Origin: Isoetes taiwanensis
Lineage: Eukaryota; Streptophyta; Lycopodiopsida; Isoetales; Isoetaceae
Length of the DNA: 64,000 nucleotides
Direction: 5' to 3'
Assembly: GCA_021234155.1 (NCBI GenBank)
Contig: JAJEKV010000133.1
Coordinates: 434,001-498,000 of the forward strand
Shown here: piece after piece, positions 11,690 through 23,572 of the stretch
Position numbering within the stretch: the stretch's first letter is position 1
Layout: the number at the start of each line of letters is the position of its first letter
Translations under genes and position numbers: made by a program
The notes under the pieces: generated by a model
Told to the model about the DNA's origin: nothing
What the model saw: only the letters and a program-made list of their open reading frames with translations
Database searches by the model: none

Positions 11690-13465
11690 TTTGCTAGCAA
11701 GCAAGCCTTAAAATTGAATGGTGGTATCTCCAATTTTTTCGAAGGGCAATTTTTAGAGGTTGCCATTCGCATTGAATGGCAATTTTGTCAAGATGCCATT
11801 CATTTGAAGGTTAAATTTTTTCGTAGCCATTCATTAAAGCTGCAATAAACAAGCACAACTCCGATATAAAAGCAAAAACACTTCATCATATATAATTCAC
11901 ACATAAAACTTAAAGGCCTTCCTACTATGATTCAAGCCCAAAGTTTACAATTGCACCATGCGGCGTTGCTTATGATCCATCCAATTAGCATAGATCATCT
12001 CATAGTCTGCATCTGCCACGTCAGGCGATGATAACTATAAGAACATTAACATTTCAAGAGTTTTCAGATTCAAAGATTCTCGATCATCATCCTTTATCAA
12101 GTTTTGCCTTCGGATCATCATTCTTTATCATCATCCTTCATCACACCATTTACATTTAATCCTTTGATTAGGAGGAATTCCAACACAATAACTTCATGGA
12201 TATGGAATAACCCAACTTGGTTTGCAAACTCTTTTAAACTTTTCTGTAACGGTAGTTCCATCACACTCTTGAAATTCATCAAATTCCTCATCTGACATAT
12301 CATCTTCCTCGTCTATGTCTGGTTCTGCATTAAGATCTAAGGCATCATTAGATGCTTCAATGTCAACATCGCTAGAGGTAGTGCTTCTTGCTCCTCTTCT
12401 TGCTTGAGACTTATAAAAAGCTTTGAATATATCTTGCTGTCGAGGATCCTTTTTGGGTCTTACCATCTGCACCAAAAAGAATTGGTAAAAAAAAGGAGAC
12501 AACATTTGAAATAAAACTAATACAGTACTTTCACTATCTGTGGAAACAAGCTTAGAGCATAATCCGAAGGAAAAATGATCACGAGCATTGCATAATCCCA
12601 AGGAAAAAATCTCTGTTTATAGAGTCTGGCAAAATCAATACATTTATTCAGTTTATACAATTTGGGAAAAAAAAAGATGTCAGCCAAAAGATAGTAAAGA
12701 ATCGGTTGCATTTGGCTTTTTGCACACGATCTACTGCGAGTTTGCAAAATAGGAAGAAGAATAATCGATGGCAAATGGCAATAATACATTTACATGAAGA
12801 AGAATCGATGGCAGTAATACAGTCTGATCATTACCTTTTCCTTAAAGTCTGATCCAAATTCCAAAACCGACTTCAGAATCCGAGTTCACAGGCCGATCCG
12901 ATCCGAGTTTGGGTCATCTTCTGAGTTTACAGTCCGATTTCTTGGCCGATTCTTCAGAGTTACATCTTTAATCTGAACTCTGGTGATTGGTCTAGATTTC
13001 GGAGGCCTGAAGATTTCGGAACTAAATGGCCAAAGTGCAGAACCGGAGCAGGATCGTCCAGCAGCGGCAAGCAATTGGAAAAAAGCGGCAATGCCGGCAA
13101 GACTCGAACAAAATTCGTTCGTCAATTTTTTCAAGATCCTTTTTTTTTTTAATGTTTAATGCTGGTTGTTTTGGTATTAATTTCGCAGTATCTCATTGAT
13201 TATAAATTAATAATGGTATTTTGTTCTAATTCGAGTGGGGAAATACATGAATAATAGAAAATATATGTACTAGAAAATAATTTTTTTTTTTAAACCTTGC
13301 CATTCAATTGAAGGGTGACATTTGCCCAAGCCGTTCAAGTTGAATGGCATTTTTTTTCTCTTGCCGTTCATTTGCATGGCCGAAAAAAAGACCACCGTTC
13401 TTTGAAGGGCCAAAGGCCTCGTGAATGGCATTGCAATGTTCAAATTTAAGGCCTGCTAGCAAGAG
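11690..13465 (-). mobile_element. DNA-transposon-like element with long imperfect inverted ends
   Basis: The left end (GCTAGCAAGCAAGCCTTAAA, near 11693) and the complement of the right end (near 13420-13460, GCTAGCAGGCCTTAAA) match. Inside both ends for about 150 bases are repeated, often palindromic, phrases built from GCCATTCA and TTGAATGGC. This is a typical layout for DNA transposons with subterminal transposase-binding repeats. The interior holds a small acidic ORF on the minus strand (12194-12466). I could not identify a clean target-site duplication, so the superfamily is open and both limits are approximate. Confidence 0.5.
12194..12466 (-). CDS. Small acidic protein or transposase N-terminal exon
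   Basis: A 90-residue frame beginning MVRPKKDPRQQDIFKAF. It has a basic start, a Ser/Thr stretch and a strongly acidic block (EEDDMSDEEFDEFQE), and ends near EKFKRVCKPSWVI. Immediately upstream of the ATG is a pyrimidine-rich tract ending TGCAG, a good splice acceptor, so this may be the first coding exon after a 5'-UTR intron. It lies inside an inverted-repeat element. A basic start followed by an acidic linker is common at the N-terminus of plant transposases, so a transposase remnant is a reasonable guess, but no catalytic domain follows. I do not recognise the family. Confidence 0.35.
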   Translation of the reverse strand: MVRPKKDPRQQDIFKAFYKSQARRGARSTTSSDVDIEASNDALDLNAEPDIDEEDDMSDEEFDEFQECDGTTVTEKFKRVCKPSWVIPYP

Positions 13466-15109
13466 GTAACATGTGCTTAAAATTAAAAGAAAAAAAACTA
13501 TACCAACACTTCTGCAAATCTAAGGGTTGTATTGTATATTCCCATTTGGACATGTTCTTTAATAAATGCATTGTAGTTGCAAGTTTGAGTGGAGGCTGCG
13601 ATGGATCTATTGCAGAAACACACTTGGACAATACTTGGTCTGTGAAATGATGGTAAGAATGAAATGCCTACTTTTTTCAATGTAGTCTTCATGCATAGGC
13701 ATATCTAAAGATCATACCAGTTCATAAAAATTATCTGTAGCTGCAAGTTTAACCACAAAGTTGTGAATTCTGAACAGTTCCACAAGAAAAAACAAAGTTG
13801 TGAATTCTGAATAGTTCCACCAGAATAAAATACTGGCAACCAATGCATTCTCAATGATGCACATGGTTGATGGGTCGGCATAACTATGGACTCCATGTGC
13901 CCGTGTGTCTCTTGGAAAACAATTACCAGCAAGGTTCTTGGACTCTTGAATATTGCTACAACTTATATCAGGCTTATATCAGACCTGATCTATCTAGCAA
14001 TTATGTGTCGATCTGAAGCATTCTTCTGTAAACCGTCTCTTCATGGCTTACGTGCTGGAACAACTTACAGCTTATTCTATCAGAGCAAAGATGCTCCAAC
14101 TCAATCTACAACTCACAGTGGCATTTATCCACAGCCATGTCAATCTGGTCAGTATCAGAATGGAAACATGTATGTTAATAGCCTATCTAATAGCAATATT
14201 TGTATGATTGGCATAGGCAACAACCAGATGACGTAAAGATGATGCAAAGAACTTGGAAGGTAAAAGAGCCATTGACAAAGAATTGATCAATATCAAGCAT
14301 ATGCAAGAAAATAAGAATTAAATGCTTTGTAAAGCAACTTCAAACTTTAGCATAAAAGGAGTTGTGCATTTACTTTGATGCTAAATTGCAAGAGATGTCG
14401 AAATAAAAAATTGAGAGCTTTTCTCATAATAGAGTACCTTCTTAACTACCAACCTTAGATGAGATAAGTGAAAAGAATATTGAGGAAGAACCAAATTTGT
14501 TTAAAACTGCATAACGTTACGCCAAGCCATACCTATTTTGAAACTGGATAGTCATAAAACCACAAGATGGGCATATAAGGTAGGCCATATAACCTCAAGA
14601 TGGGCTTATGAAAAAATGCTTGCAGAATTTAGCTACTCGTAACATATTATCAGATCGTGATTGTGGTTAAAGGATAAAAAAGCCAGCATTGTGACCTGTA
14701 TTTCTAGAATGGGCCATCTTGAATGGGTCGAATAATTGGAATCGTGCAGAATCACCTTTCAGCCCAGGCTGCCCACTGAAATGTCATGTAAAAGAATCAC
14801 ATTAATATTTGTCCTTGTCCACCACCGAAATGAAAAAGTTGGCCAAGGCACCATGAAGGAGCTACCAAGGCTCGAATTTAGTAGCCCATCCACCTGGGAA
14901 AAATGCTGCCTTCCATTTCATGTTACCAGAAAAAAGATTGCCTATTTTCCAGATTTTTTGCAAAAAATTGTCGAGAATTTTTTAACTCGTCGGAAAATTT
15001 TAAGAATGGCAGGATTTTTCGGGGCCAAACCCCCCTATTTTTGAACTACGAGAGCTAGTGTTCTTCCAACACAACAAGCTTTAAGCCACATCAATACTCA
15101 AGTAACTTA
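13466..15109. other. No recognisable gene
   Basis: No supported gene. A 42-base direct duplication around GTTGTGAATTCTGAA lies at about 13755-13822. The frames 13886-14236 (+) and 14736-15044 (+) are open but have no motif, splice context or repeat partner that would support coding function. Confidence 0.35.
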
Positions 15110-15428
15110 GGGTCCGTTCACATGTAGCCGTCAACAGGAAGCATTTCTTGTGAACACGAACCTAATTTTAGTGCAGGGGTCATATGAAGCCGTCAACCAC
15201 TTTAGGCCTTCCTTCTTTATTGCAAGAGCAGTTCAAAATTTCTGGTTGCGATGAAGAACTTTGAGCCACGTGTTGAGAACGAACGGATTCCTGTCACTTC
15301 CATTCAACCGAGGGCAGGAACCGGCTGAAACAATCCATGTGAACTGAACTGGACTCCATTGCTATCATTCTGCTGCATGTGACCCTTCAGTTTTCCACGG
15401 CTATCAACGGCTACATGTGACCAGACCA
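15110..15428. mobile_element. Tourist-like MITE (PIF/Harbinger type)
   Basis: The left end GGGTCCGTTCACATGTAGCC and the complement of the right end TGGTCTGGTCACATGTAGCC form a terminal inverted repeat of about 21 bases. The copy is flanked by TTA on both sides (15107-15109 and 15429-15431), the 3-base target duplication expected of PIF/Harbinger elements. At 319 bases with no coding capacity it is a non-autonomous MITE. Confidence 0.7.
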
Positions 15429-15940
15429 TTACCAACCACACCTGAGCAAAATACACGTATCTAAATTTCCTTCAAAAAACCACAAATCAATGGTCTAACA
15501 CTTAACCAAAAAAACACAGAGCAAAGCTACGGAGGTGAAACATGCTATCTCCGGCACTGCTGTCGCTAGTTCTAGGGCTGCCATAGCCAAGAGGGCTCAG
15601 CCCAAGAACTGGAAGACCCGTATGATCCGCCACCTAACTGAACAATCATCTGCTCCCTTGTCATCGATGGATTCTGATACTGGTCTCGGCAAAACAAACA
15701 GATCTGAATGCATACAAATTGGATGAACGAAAAAACAGAACCTGAAGCAGTAAAGAGGGTCCATTCAGAAAAATCTGAAGCATAAAAAACAGAAGAGCAT
15801 TTAGAAGAGAAAGAGAGACAGCATTAAATCCAAAATCATGCACGAGATGGGATTCAAATTCCAAGGGGAAAAACTAGAAACAGATTAAGTTAATACGACA
15901 CTTATTTTCCTGTAGCAAAATACATCGTCAGAGTGGTGCT

Positions 15941-15994
15941 ATCTGTCTGTCTGTCTCTCTTGTCTGCGTGTCTGTCTGTCTCTCTGTCTATCTA
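15941..15994. repeat. TCTG microsatellite, imperfect
   Basis: A run of TCTG/TCTC units lies immediately downstream of the BAHD acyltransferase stop codon. The 430 bases between the MITE and this tract show no gene. Confidence 0.8.
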
Positions 15995-15999
15995 GATAA

Positions 16000-17395
16000 T
16001 TAGATAACGGTCGGTTTAAGTGATATCATCCGAAGCATGGCTGTGGTTTCTAAGGAAATGTGGGCGTCCACACTACCACTCTCTTTGCCAGGAAAGTAGT
16101 AAACAGTTCCATCACATGCTTCAGGAAGGCATGTCATATCCATAGGTGGCCCATGTCCGAAATCAGATTCATAAATGGGAAACTTAAAGGAACTTCCAAT
16201 CCGAACCGAAGTGGCATGGTCAGTATCATGATCAAGGTCTCCATATGCAATCAGGTCTAGAATGGCATCAATTTTTTCATTTGTGAAATGGTGAATGGTA
16301 TTTTTCAGTTGCTTAGCTGCTAGCAAAGGATCAGACAAAAGTTTTCCTGCACATAAGACAACGCTCAGCATCAGAGCGCCATTTCCAAAGTAACCTTTTG
16401 GAAATTTGATGCTCCTTTCTCTGCAGTTCACTGGAAACATGAGCCTGGTGTCTTGATCGTCAGCAATTTGTCGCGCCTCGGTTATCTTGGACCATATATG
16501 TGCTGATAGCAGCTGAAATGCACTTAGAAATTCACCATCTTGTGCCCTTTCTTTTAACTTTTGTATTACTTTGCTGTTGAATGTGAAACACCTTGTGAGA
16601 GTTTGATGATGCTCATTTGCTTGCTCGGTAGAGTATTTATAGTTATTTGCAATCTCTTTGATGCTTTTGAGATGCCTGGAAGATTTGAGTTGATTTGCTG
16701 TGAGATAGTACATAATTTTTGGAAAAAGGGACACATCTTGGCCCCTACATATCTCAGCCCAAGTTTTGACAAAGTGCCATGCACTCATGCCATCACAGAT
16801 CTGATGGCTATATCTGAAAGATATTGAAATTGCCTCGTTACGTATTTCCGTAGCCTGTCACGTCAAATGTAAAAAACATTAGCTCAGTCTTTTAAACCGA
16901 ACTTACAGCAAAACCGAACTTACAGCAATAGAGCAAAAGTTAATTCCACATATTACACAATTCAGCAACCTGGATAATAATAAGAGGAGTATCGGATTGC
17001 CAAGGCCAGGATGTCTGATGGCCATGTTTTTGAGCCAGGCCAGCGCATCCCTCAACCGAGGTTTTTGAGGTCTGGAATTGATCCACATTTGCATCTGTGC
17101 TTGCTTCTATAAACAGAACTCCATCTCCATTACAATCTACCTCCAAAATCCCATCTTCTCTGCAACACAATCTTCCTGCAAAGGGATAGAACAAATCTAA
17201 TGCCTTTGCAAGGCTGGTTCTCAGGTCCTCAACAAATGCTCCAAAATCGAACCCTTTGGGACGATCATAGAACATAATTCTTGATCTATATGGTATATAC
17301 CATACATGGTGATCAATCAAGCCCAACACAATCTTGCCCCTACTTAGTTCTACATTTGGCCTGACGATAGTAACTCGGTTCACTGATACATTCAT
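16000..17395 (-). CDS. BAHD acyltransferase, two exons, apparently intact
   Basis: BAHD enzymes move an acyl group from an acyl-CoA to an alcohol or amine in the cytosol, building esters and amides of plant metabolism. Exon 1 is 17395-16970 and exon 2 is 16854-16000. The 115-base intron has GT..AG ends (CAG/GTTGCT, GACAG/GCTACG) and phase 0, giving 426 residues, near the usual 430-450. The frame contains YPFAGRL near residue 70, the catalytic HxxxD as HQICDG at about 158-163, and the structural DFGWG motif as DFGHG near the end, so one conserved Trp is His. The region after DANVDQF in exon 1 aligns poorly with the family, so a compensated frame change there is possible. Substrate cannot be told from sequence. 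It is divergent to the dioxygenase gene at 20292. A decayed relative lies at 28200. Confidence 0.88.
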
Positions 17396-17437
17396 CTCAA
17401 ATCTCAGATGTTGATATGCTACTATGGTATGGCAGGA

Positions 17438-17444
17438 TATATAG
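17438..17444 (-). promoter_or_regulatory. Probable TATA box of the BAHD gene
   Basis: CTATATA on the minus strand lies about 45 bases upstream of the ATG at 17395, a spacing that would give a short leader. The same block, with a longer TATA tract, is duplicated at 18083-18160. Confidence 0.5.
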
Positions 17445-18668
17445 AGTTGATACTTGCCATTTCACAGCGTCAAGGTAAGATTTTAACAGGCTGCAACAGG
17501 TCTTCAACAGAGATTTTAGCAGATTTTCACTGGCTGCAGCAGGTCGATCAAGAATGCATCCCATTTTCCATTCTTGAATGGTTGCCACATGGCAGCCATT
17601 CATTGGATAATACACAAGGATGAACATCAACTTACCTTGACGTAAGGAGATATGGTAGTCTCAATTACTGTTCTGAAGCTATGGAGCTTTAGATGTTTAA
17701 GGCCCATGCAACCATTGATGGACAACCCAACGCAAATTTAAGGCATGGATTGATGGGCGACATGGGCGCACATGGGGAGGCTCCACCCAAATATGGAAAT
17801 TCTGGATTGGGCGCACATGGGGAGGCTCCACCCAAATATGCAATTCAATGGTCAAGATTGAATGTCTTAATATAGCATGTTTTCGAGTTATTTAAGAGGC
17901 ATGTGCACAGTCGTGATAAATCATCAGCATATCTCTGCCATATTCCTGCCCTTTGAATGTTATAACAAATGGTCTACCAAACACACAGTGTTTTTGGGGA
18001 TTTTCGTGATGTTAACATGACCACGTCAGTATTGAGAGCGCTTTCATTTAAGGACACCCACCCACTCTCAAGTTGAGCCATGACCCTAATACATTCATCT
18101 CAAATCTCATATGTTGATATGCTACTATGATATGCCATGATATATATATAGATGGAGTTGATAATGGCATGTATGGAGATATGTTAAGTATGAAGCTATG
18201 GAGCTTTAGATGTTTAGGGCCCATGCAAACATTGATGGACAACCCAACCCTAATTTAAGGCATGGATTGATGGGCGCACATGGGTCATTGATGCCCCCCA
18301 ATTATGGAAAGGAAGCCCCCCAATTTGGGCGCACATGGAGAGGCTCCACTCCACCCAAATATGCAATTCAATGGTCAAGATTGAATGTCAATATATAGCA
18401 TGTTTTCGAGTTATTTAAGAGGCATGTGCACAGTCGTGATAAAATCACCGGCATGTCTCTGCCATATTGGCATGTCTCTGCCATATTCCAGCCCCTTGCA
18501 TGTTATAATAAATGGTCTACAAAACGCACAGTGTTTTTGGGGATTTTCGTGATTTTAAATGCGCTTTCATTTAAGGGCACCCACCCACTCTCAAGTTGAG
18601 GCATGACCCTAATGGACAATGATATAATCATAATTGACCATGTAAGGAATCAATTATTATGATATAAT

Positions 18669-18885
18669 CAGTGTTGGGCAAAATCCGGGGAACACTATAA
18701 ACCAACCGGTTGAAATCCCAAATTTTCCGGTTCGGTTAGTGTATCATAGGAATTTTTCCGACAAGTTTTCTTAAGGTTTTCTATTAAGACAATAGAAATT
18801 TCCGGCCCTAAACATAAGATATCCGGTTGGTCAAAATAACCATAGGCAATTTTCCGATGGGATCTAAAAAGTTTCCCCAACACTG
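18669..18885. mobile_element. hAT-type MITE, 217 bp
   Basis: It starts CAGTGTTGGG and ends CCCCAACACTG, the terminal inverted repeat typical of hAT elements. It is flanked on both sides by an exact 8-base target duplication, GATATAAT (18661-18668 and 18886-18893). There is no coding capacity. It inserted into one of the duplicated dioxygenase promoter units, and the unit at 19910-20290 lacks it. Confidence 0.88.
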
Positions 18886-19151
18886 GATATAATCATAATT
18901 GACCTTGTAAGGACATTGACATGGACTACTTAGTTGAAGACATGACACTAATGGACAATGAGAATAGCTGTAAGACCATGTAAGGAATTGACAAATATTG
19001 TAAAGAGGCTTATAGGAGCTTTAAAGATTTGATTATAATATCGATTATAATGTAATATAGCACAAAAACTATTACTCGTAACTCTCTAATGCAAGAACAC
19101 TCTAAGCATATATATATTTACTTTACATAGAAAGCTTGGAAAACAAGTGCA

Positions 19152-19300
19152 ATGGAATCCCAAGTGTTGGATTCTCTGTTGAGAGATGGCAGCAAAATTG
19201 AGGACTTTGTTGTGCCTCAAGACTTGCGACCCAATATAGCATATGATGAATATGAAGAAGATAAATAACTTGTGGTGGATATGGGTGCAATTTTGTAGAG
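19152..19300 (+). pseudogene. Truncated copy of the 2-oxoglutarate dioxygenase first exon
   Basis: From the ATG at 19152 this matches the dioxygenase start at 20292 almost base for base, including the 5' leader and TATA region upstream. After the YDEYEE codons a short deletion and a base change give a TAA stop. Similarity fades at about 19290 shortly after GTGGATATGGGTGCAAT. It is a by-product of duplication of the promoter and first-exon unit, and at most could yield a peptide of about 40 residues. Confidence 0.8.
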
Positions 19301-19715
19301 GCCAAGAGAGGAGGCCATTATCAGAGATAATCTGGGTCTGTAATTAGGCGAAATAGCCTCTGCCCGAACATTATGGAAAGGAAGCCCCCCGATTTGGGAT
19401 CACATGGGGACGCTCCACCCAAATATGCAATTCAATGGTCAAGATTAAATGTCAATATAGCATGTTTTCGAGTTATTTAAGAGGCATGTGCACAGTCATG
19501 ATAAAATCACCGGCATATCTCTGCCATATTCCTGCCCCTTGCATGTTATAACAAATGGTCTACTAAACACACAGTGTTTTTGGGGATTTTCGTGATTTTA
19601 ACATGACCACGTCAGTATTGAGAGCGCTTTCATTTAAGGGCACCCACCCACTCTCAAGTTGAGCCATGACCCTAATAAGTATTGAGAGCGCTTTCATTTA
19701 AGGGCACCCACCCAC

Positions 19716-19896
19716 CGAGCGTCTTATTTAACAACCACGGCCATGTTTGAACCAGCATGAAATATAAAAAACTCCGTGTATTTTTCTCTCAATGTGGCTT
19801 TAACATGACACTCACTAAAAAATTCGTTAAGTCCACAGAAACCTCGTGTATTTTTTTTTGTTCAAACATGACTGTGGTTGTTAAATAAGACGATCG
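19716..19896. mobile_element. 181-bp MITE with 9-bp target duplication (Mutator-like)
   Basis: The ends CGAGCGTCTTATTTAAC and the complement of the right end CGATCGTCTTATTTAAC differ at one base, and the inverted repeat continues for about 36 bases. Flanks are CCCACCCAC on both sides (19707-19715 and 19897-19905), a 9-base duplication as made by Mutator-like elements. A second member, also 181 bp, is at 38798-38978. Confidence 0.8.
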
Positions 19897-20247
19897 CCCA
19901 CCCACTCTCAAGTTGAGGCATGACCCTAATAGACAATGATATAATCATAATGGACCAATCATATAATCATAATGGACCATGTAAGGAATCAATTATGATA
20001 TAACCATAATTGACCATGTAAGGAATCAATTATTATATGATATAATCATAATTGACCATGTAAGGACATTGACATGGGCTGTTTAATTGAGGACATGACA
20101 CTTATGGACAATGAGAATAGCTATAATGGACCATGTAAGGAATTGACAACTATTGTAAAGAGGCTTATAGGAGCTTTAAAGATTTGATTATAATATCGAT
20201 TATAATGTAATATAGCACAAAAACTATTACTCGTAACCACTCTAAGC

Positions 20248-20257
20248 ATATATATAT
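20248..20257 (+). promoter_or_regulatory. Probable TATA box of the dioxygenase gene
   Basis: The tract CATATATATATTT lies about 35-45 bases before the ATG at 20292. The same tract precedes the truncated copy at 19152. Confidence 0.5.
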
Positions 20258-20291
20258 TTGCTTTACATAGAAAGCTTGGAAAACAAGCGCA

Positions 20292-21543
20292 ATGGAATCC
20301 CAAGTGTTGGATTCTCTGTTGAGAGATGGCAGCAAAATTGAGGACTTTGTTGTGCCTCAAGACTTGCGACCCAATGTAGCATATGATGAATATGAAGAAG
20401 AAGATAAATCACCTGTGGTGGATATGGGTGCCATAGTTGAGGGAGGTTCTGATGAGGCTGCAATGCAAAAATTGGTGGAGGAAATAGATTCTCATTTTGT
20501 CAAGTATGGATTTGTTCGGGTTAAAACCACCGGCGTGCCTCCGGAGGTGATCAAACAAATGGAAAACACCGCTATCAAAATTGTTAAAGTACTTTGGATC
20601 CAAAGAAAAAGGCCTCCGTTTATCTGACTCCTACATGGGCTATTCTCGTGGTGGTTACAACAAGGGCGTGGTAAATGGCCAAATGCTATGGCATGAGGGC
20701 TTCCAAGTGCTTCGAGACCCTGAGTTCTACCAACATTATGCTCATGCTATTATGGAAGAACATGCTCAAGAATTTTGGTACCCTCTTGTGTTTGGTCATG
20801 TTGTCTTTTGGTCTCATACTTAAAGAATGCTCTTTTTCTTCTTATCATTCATTTGAGAATGATGTTTTTAACTTGTTGACGATTCTTTGCAGCACCATTA
20901 TTGAGAACTATCTATCCTCCATGGAGAAGGTATCCAATCTTCTTATCGAGCTTGTAGAGCATGCGTTGGGCCTAGAACACACTTACCTTACTCGACTTTA
21001 CAACCCAAAGAGTGTGTCACTTCGTTTTAACTACTACCCACCTTCACCAGACCCCAGCAGTAATATTGGCTTGCCAGCTCATACCGATACACATTTTTTA
21101 ACCATTTCCTATCAAGACCTTGTGGGAGGACGCCAACATTTCATAGATGGTAAGTGGCGTAATTGTAAACCGCGTTCAGATTGCCTCATTATTGATGTTG
21201 GAGATACTCTACAGGTGAAGCACTGCACCTATTTCTCCTTCTCACTTTTGATGCTTTCTCACAAGAGTTGTTGTTGTGACAATAGGCAATAAGCAATGGG
21301 CGATACTCTGCTATGATACATAGAGCTGTTGTTAATCCATCTAAGCCTAGGTTGTCCATGGCATACTTTGTCACTCCAATCGCAGACACTATAATCCAAC
21401 CGGCACTGCCTCTGATAGATGACAAGCATGTAGCCAAGTATAAACCATTTACGTGGAAAGAATATCGATCCAAAATAGAGGAGATGAGGCATAACAATAT
21501 GGCTGGAACTACTGTCCTCAACGAATATCTCATAGTAACATGA
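20292..21543 (+). CDS. 2-oxoglutarate/Fe(II) dioxygenase, three exons, one apparent 1-base insertion
   Basis: This family uses iron, 2-oxoglutarate and O2 to hydroxylate or desaturate small molecules such as gibberellins and flavonoids in the cytosol. Exons are 20292-20777, 20893-21214 and 21286-21543 with GT..AG introns, giving about 354 residues. The iron ligands are present as HTD in LPAHTDTHFLT and a distal His in IHRAVVN. The 2-oxoglutarate-binding RxS is present as PRLS, and NYYPPSP precedes the core. The MLWHEGF segment resembles gibberellin-oxidase-type members, but substrate is uncertain. Exon 1 is 486 bases but splice phase requires 485. One extra A in the run near 20576-20581 (ATCAAAATTG) shifts the frame from IKI to YFGSKEK. 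Either this is a recent pseudogene or a sequencing error. All other parts look functional. It is divergent to the BAHD gene. Confidence 0.85.
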
Positions 21544-23566
21544 AAGGATCTTATTAGATTTATGACAATTACTACTATTATATCATATATTATTGCGAAG
21601 TTGGTCATTATTCCTAAGCACTTTATCTCCTTTTCCATAATGCTATGAAAACTTGCACTAATGTGGTAATATGATCATGATAAATAATATAATTATTGGA
21701 TTGAGTTCTACATTCAAGGCCAACATCAAATTCATATATATGTAAGATATAATTAAATGTTTGCACATTCATGGACATTTGAATAATATCCTCGAAGATT
21801 GGGCACTCACATATCCAGCAAGGCATCTTCATTTTAGAAATGTATTATCTTGGGAGATGGAGATGGAGAATGGTAAAAGAAAACATTAGATGCCAAGTAG
21901 ATTTTTAATTGTTATTTTCAAGGAAGACTTCACTCAATAGTTAGGACACAATTGATACACATTTGACATAATTGAATAATACTCAAGTTGCAAGCTAACC
22001 AATAAAACCATTGATACATTTATTAGAAAAGACAAAGAGTCGTCCCAACCAGTGATGTGTGCAGCCTCAACAATAGCAGTATATCACAGTAGTCATATTA
22101 TACATCAGCCGCATCTTTCTTAATCTTTCAAACAAAAATACAATATCACTTATTTTCAAAAAGACCATATTCAATGAACATACCTATTGGTGAAGTGAAA
22201 TGAATAAAAGGCCAATGTCTTTTTATAATAGTAGTGGCAAATTGGAATCGTGAAATCAAAGTAGATATTGTCAAGCAATAAAAATTCCAATGTTCTCCAT
22301 CCAAAAGAGTGACATTTACTCAATTGATACTGGAGGAGAATAGAAAGAGGAAACATAATTATCTTATGAGCAGCTTTGTTATAGAAATATTTAGTTGTTA
22401 ATGCTAGCCCTTGCTTTTGAATGTTGATAATTTCAAGAACCCTTACTTTCCTAGCATTCCACCACGAATACTAGGCTAGCTTCTCCTATTATATCCATAG
22501 AAGATAAATCTTCCTAAAATTATTTGACATGCTCCCAAGATACTCCGGGAATAATGATGCTTTTGATCAGATTAACTAATGCAATATCGATTGTGTTGAA
22601 CAAAGATACATTTTTTTGGACAGACATAATCATTTAAATTGATGTGCAAGGTCTGTTATAATGCACACGAGAATTAGAGTCCAATGAAGGAAATTTGGAT
22701 GTAAAATGGCACGTCATTATGTGAAGCATCAAAGCTTCACTAAGCATCCATATTATATTCCTGAACATTCTGCTCAGATCACCAGCTAGTTTGCATCAAA
22801 TTATGTTCAACGCTTCATTAGCATGGCTTCTAATAGTAGCATAAACTTCTGATTTAGTTGTTGGCATGCTACGTCTTATAATTTGTAGCAAAAATGTGCA
22901 TTTTAACAGTAGCAAATATGTCCAATAAAGCAGTGCAAAGAATGTGCAATTTTTATATTTTTTATTTTTTGGCCATACCAAATTATAAAAATCCTTTAAA
23001 ATACGTGAGGATTTTTATAGTACTTTAAAAATAAAAAACGGGTTTTTTAACAACATTGCCTGCCATAGGAACAACCCAAGCCCCTTTAGGTGTAAAATAA
23101 GAAAGGCAAAAAAGAAGGCAACGTACGAAAGTTTATCACTGGGATGAAAACCCCGCCCTTTTCGAGGAAAACCCTAATGATAAACCTTCGTCCGATGGCT
23201 CCAAAGGAAAAGCCCGGGCCATCAAAGTGGAGATCATTGATGAAAAAGTCGAGGAAGCACAAGATGGAGGTCGCAAACAAGACGATTCCTCTCGAACCCA
23301 ACACGAGAGCCATAAGAAAGAAACAAATGGCCATGATCACCTGAAAACCTTGGTAAAAGAAAACGAACAAAAGACATTAGACATTAGAATAGAATAGGAG
23401 GGAAGTAACTCAAAAAAATCCGAGTTCCCCACAGTTGGATGAGATGGCCTGAAAAAAAAAACCAACGTAAAAAGAAGCACGTAACTCAAAAATATAAGCC
23501 ATCACGCCGGCTCGGCGAAACCCCCCACGGAGGCTGGTCCATAATAAATCACAATCCTTCAATAAT
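21544..23566. other. No recognisable gene
   Basis: AT-rich sequence with no supported coding region. Open frames such as 22171-22356 (-) and 23086-23370 (-) contain no motif that I can name. Confidence 0.35.
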
Positions 23567-23572
23567 GGAAGG

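Larger units (their letters stand above)
17386..20291. repeat. Multiply duplicated intergenic region between two divergent genes
   Basis: The spacer is built from repeated blocks. The start region of the BAHD gene (17386-17460) recurs at 18083-18165. A block around GGACAACCCAACGCAAATTT occurs at about 17691 and 18207. A block around GCATGTTTTCGAGTTATTTA occurs at about 17874, 18399 and 19459. The phrase CACCCACCCACTCTCAAG occurs several times. A unit of about 1.1 kb with the dioxygenase promoter and first codons is present at about 18600-19300 and again at 19910-20290. Two MITEs sit inside. All blocks are in direct orientation, consistent with repeated unequal crossing over. Confidence 0.8.

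Noticed and set aside
17693-18398. Short proteins repeated at 17693-17875 and 18210-18398
   Set aside because: They are translations of duplicated promoter sequence between the BAHD and dioxygenase genes.
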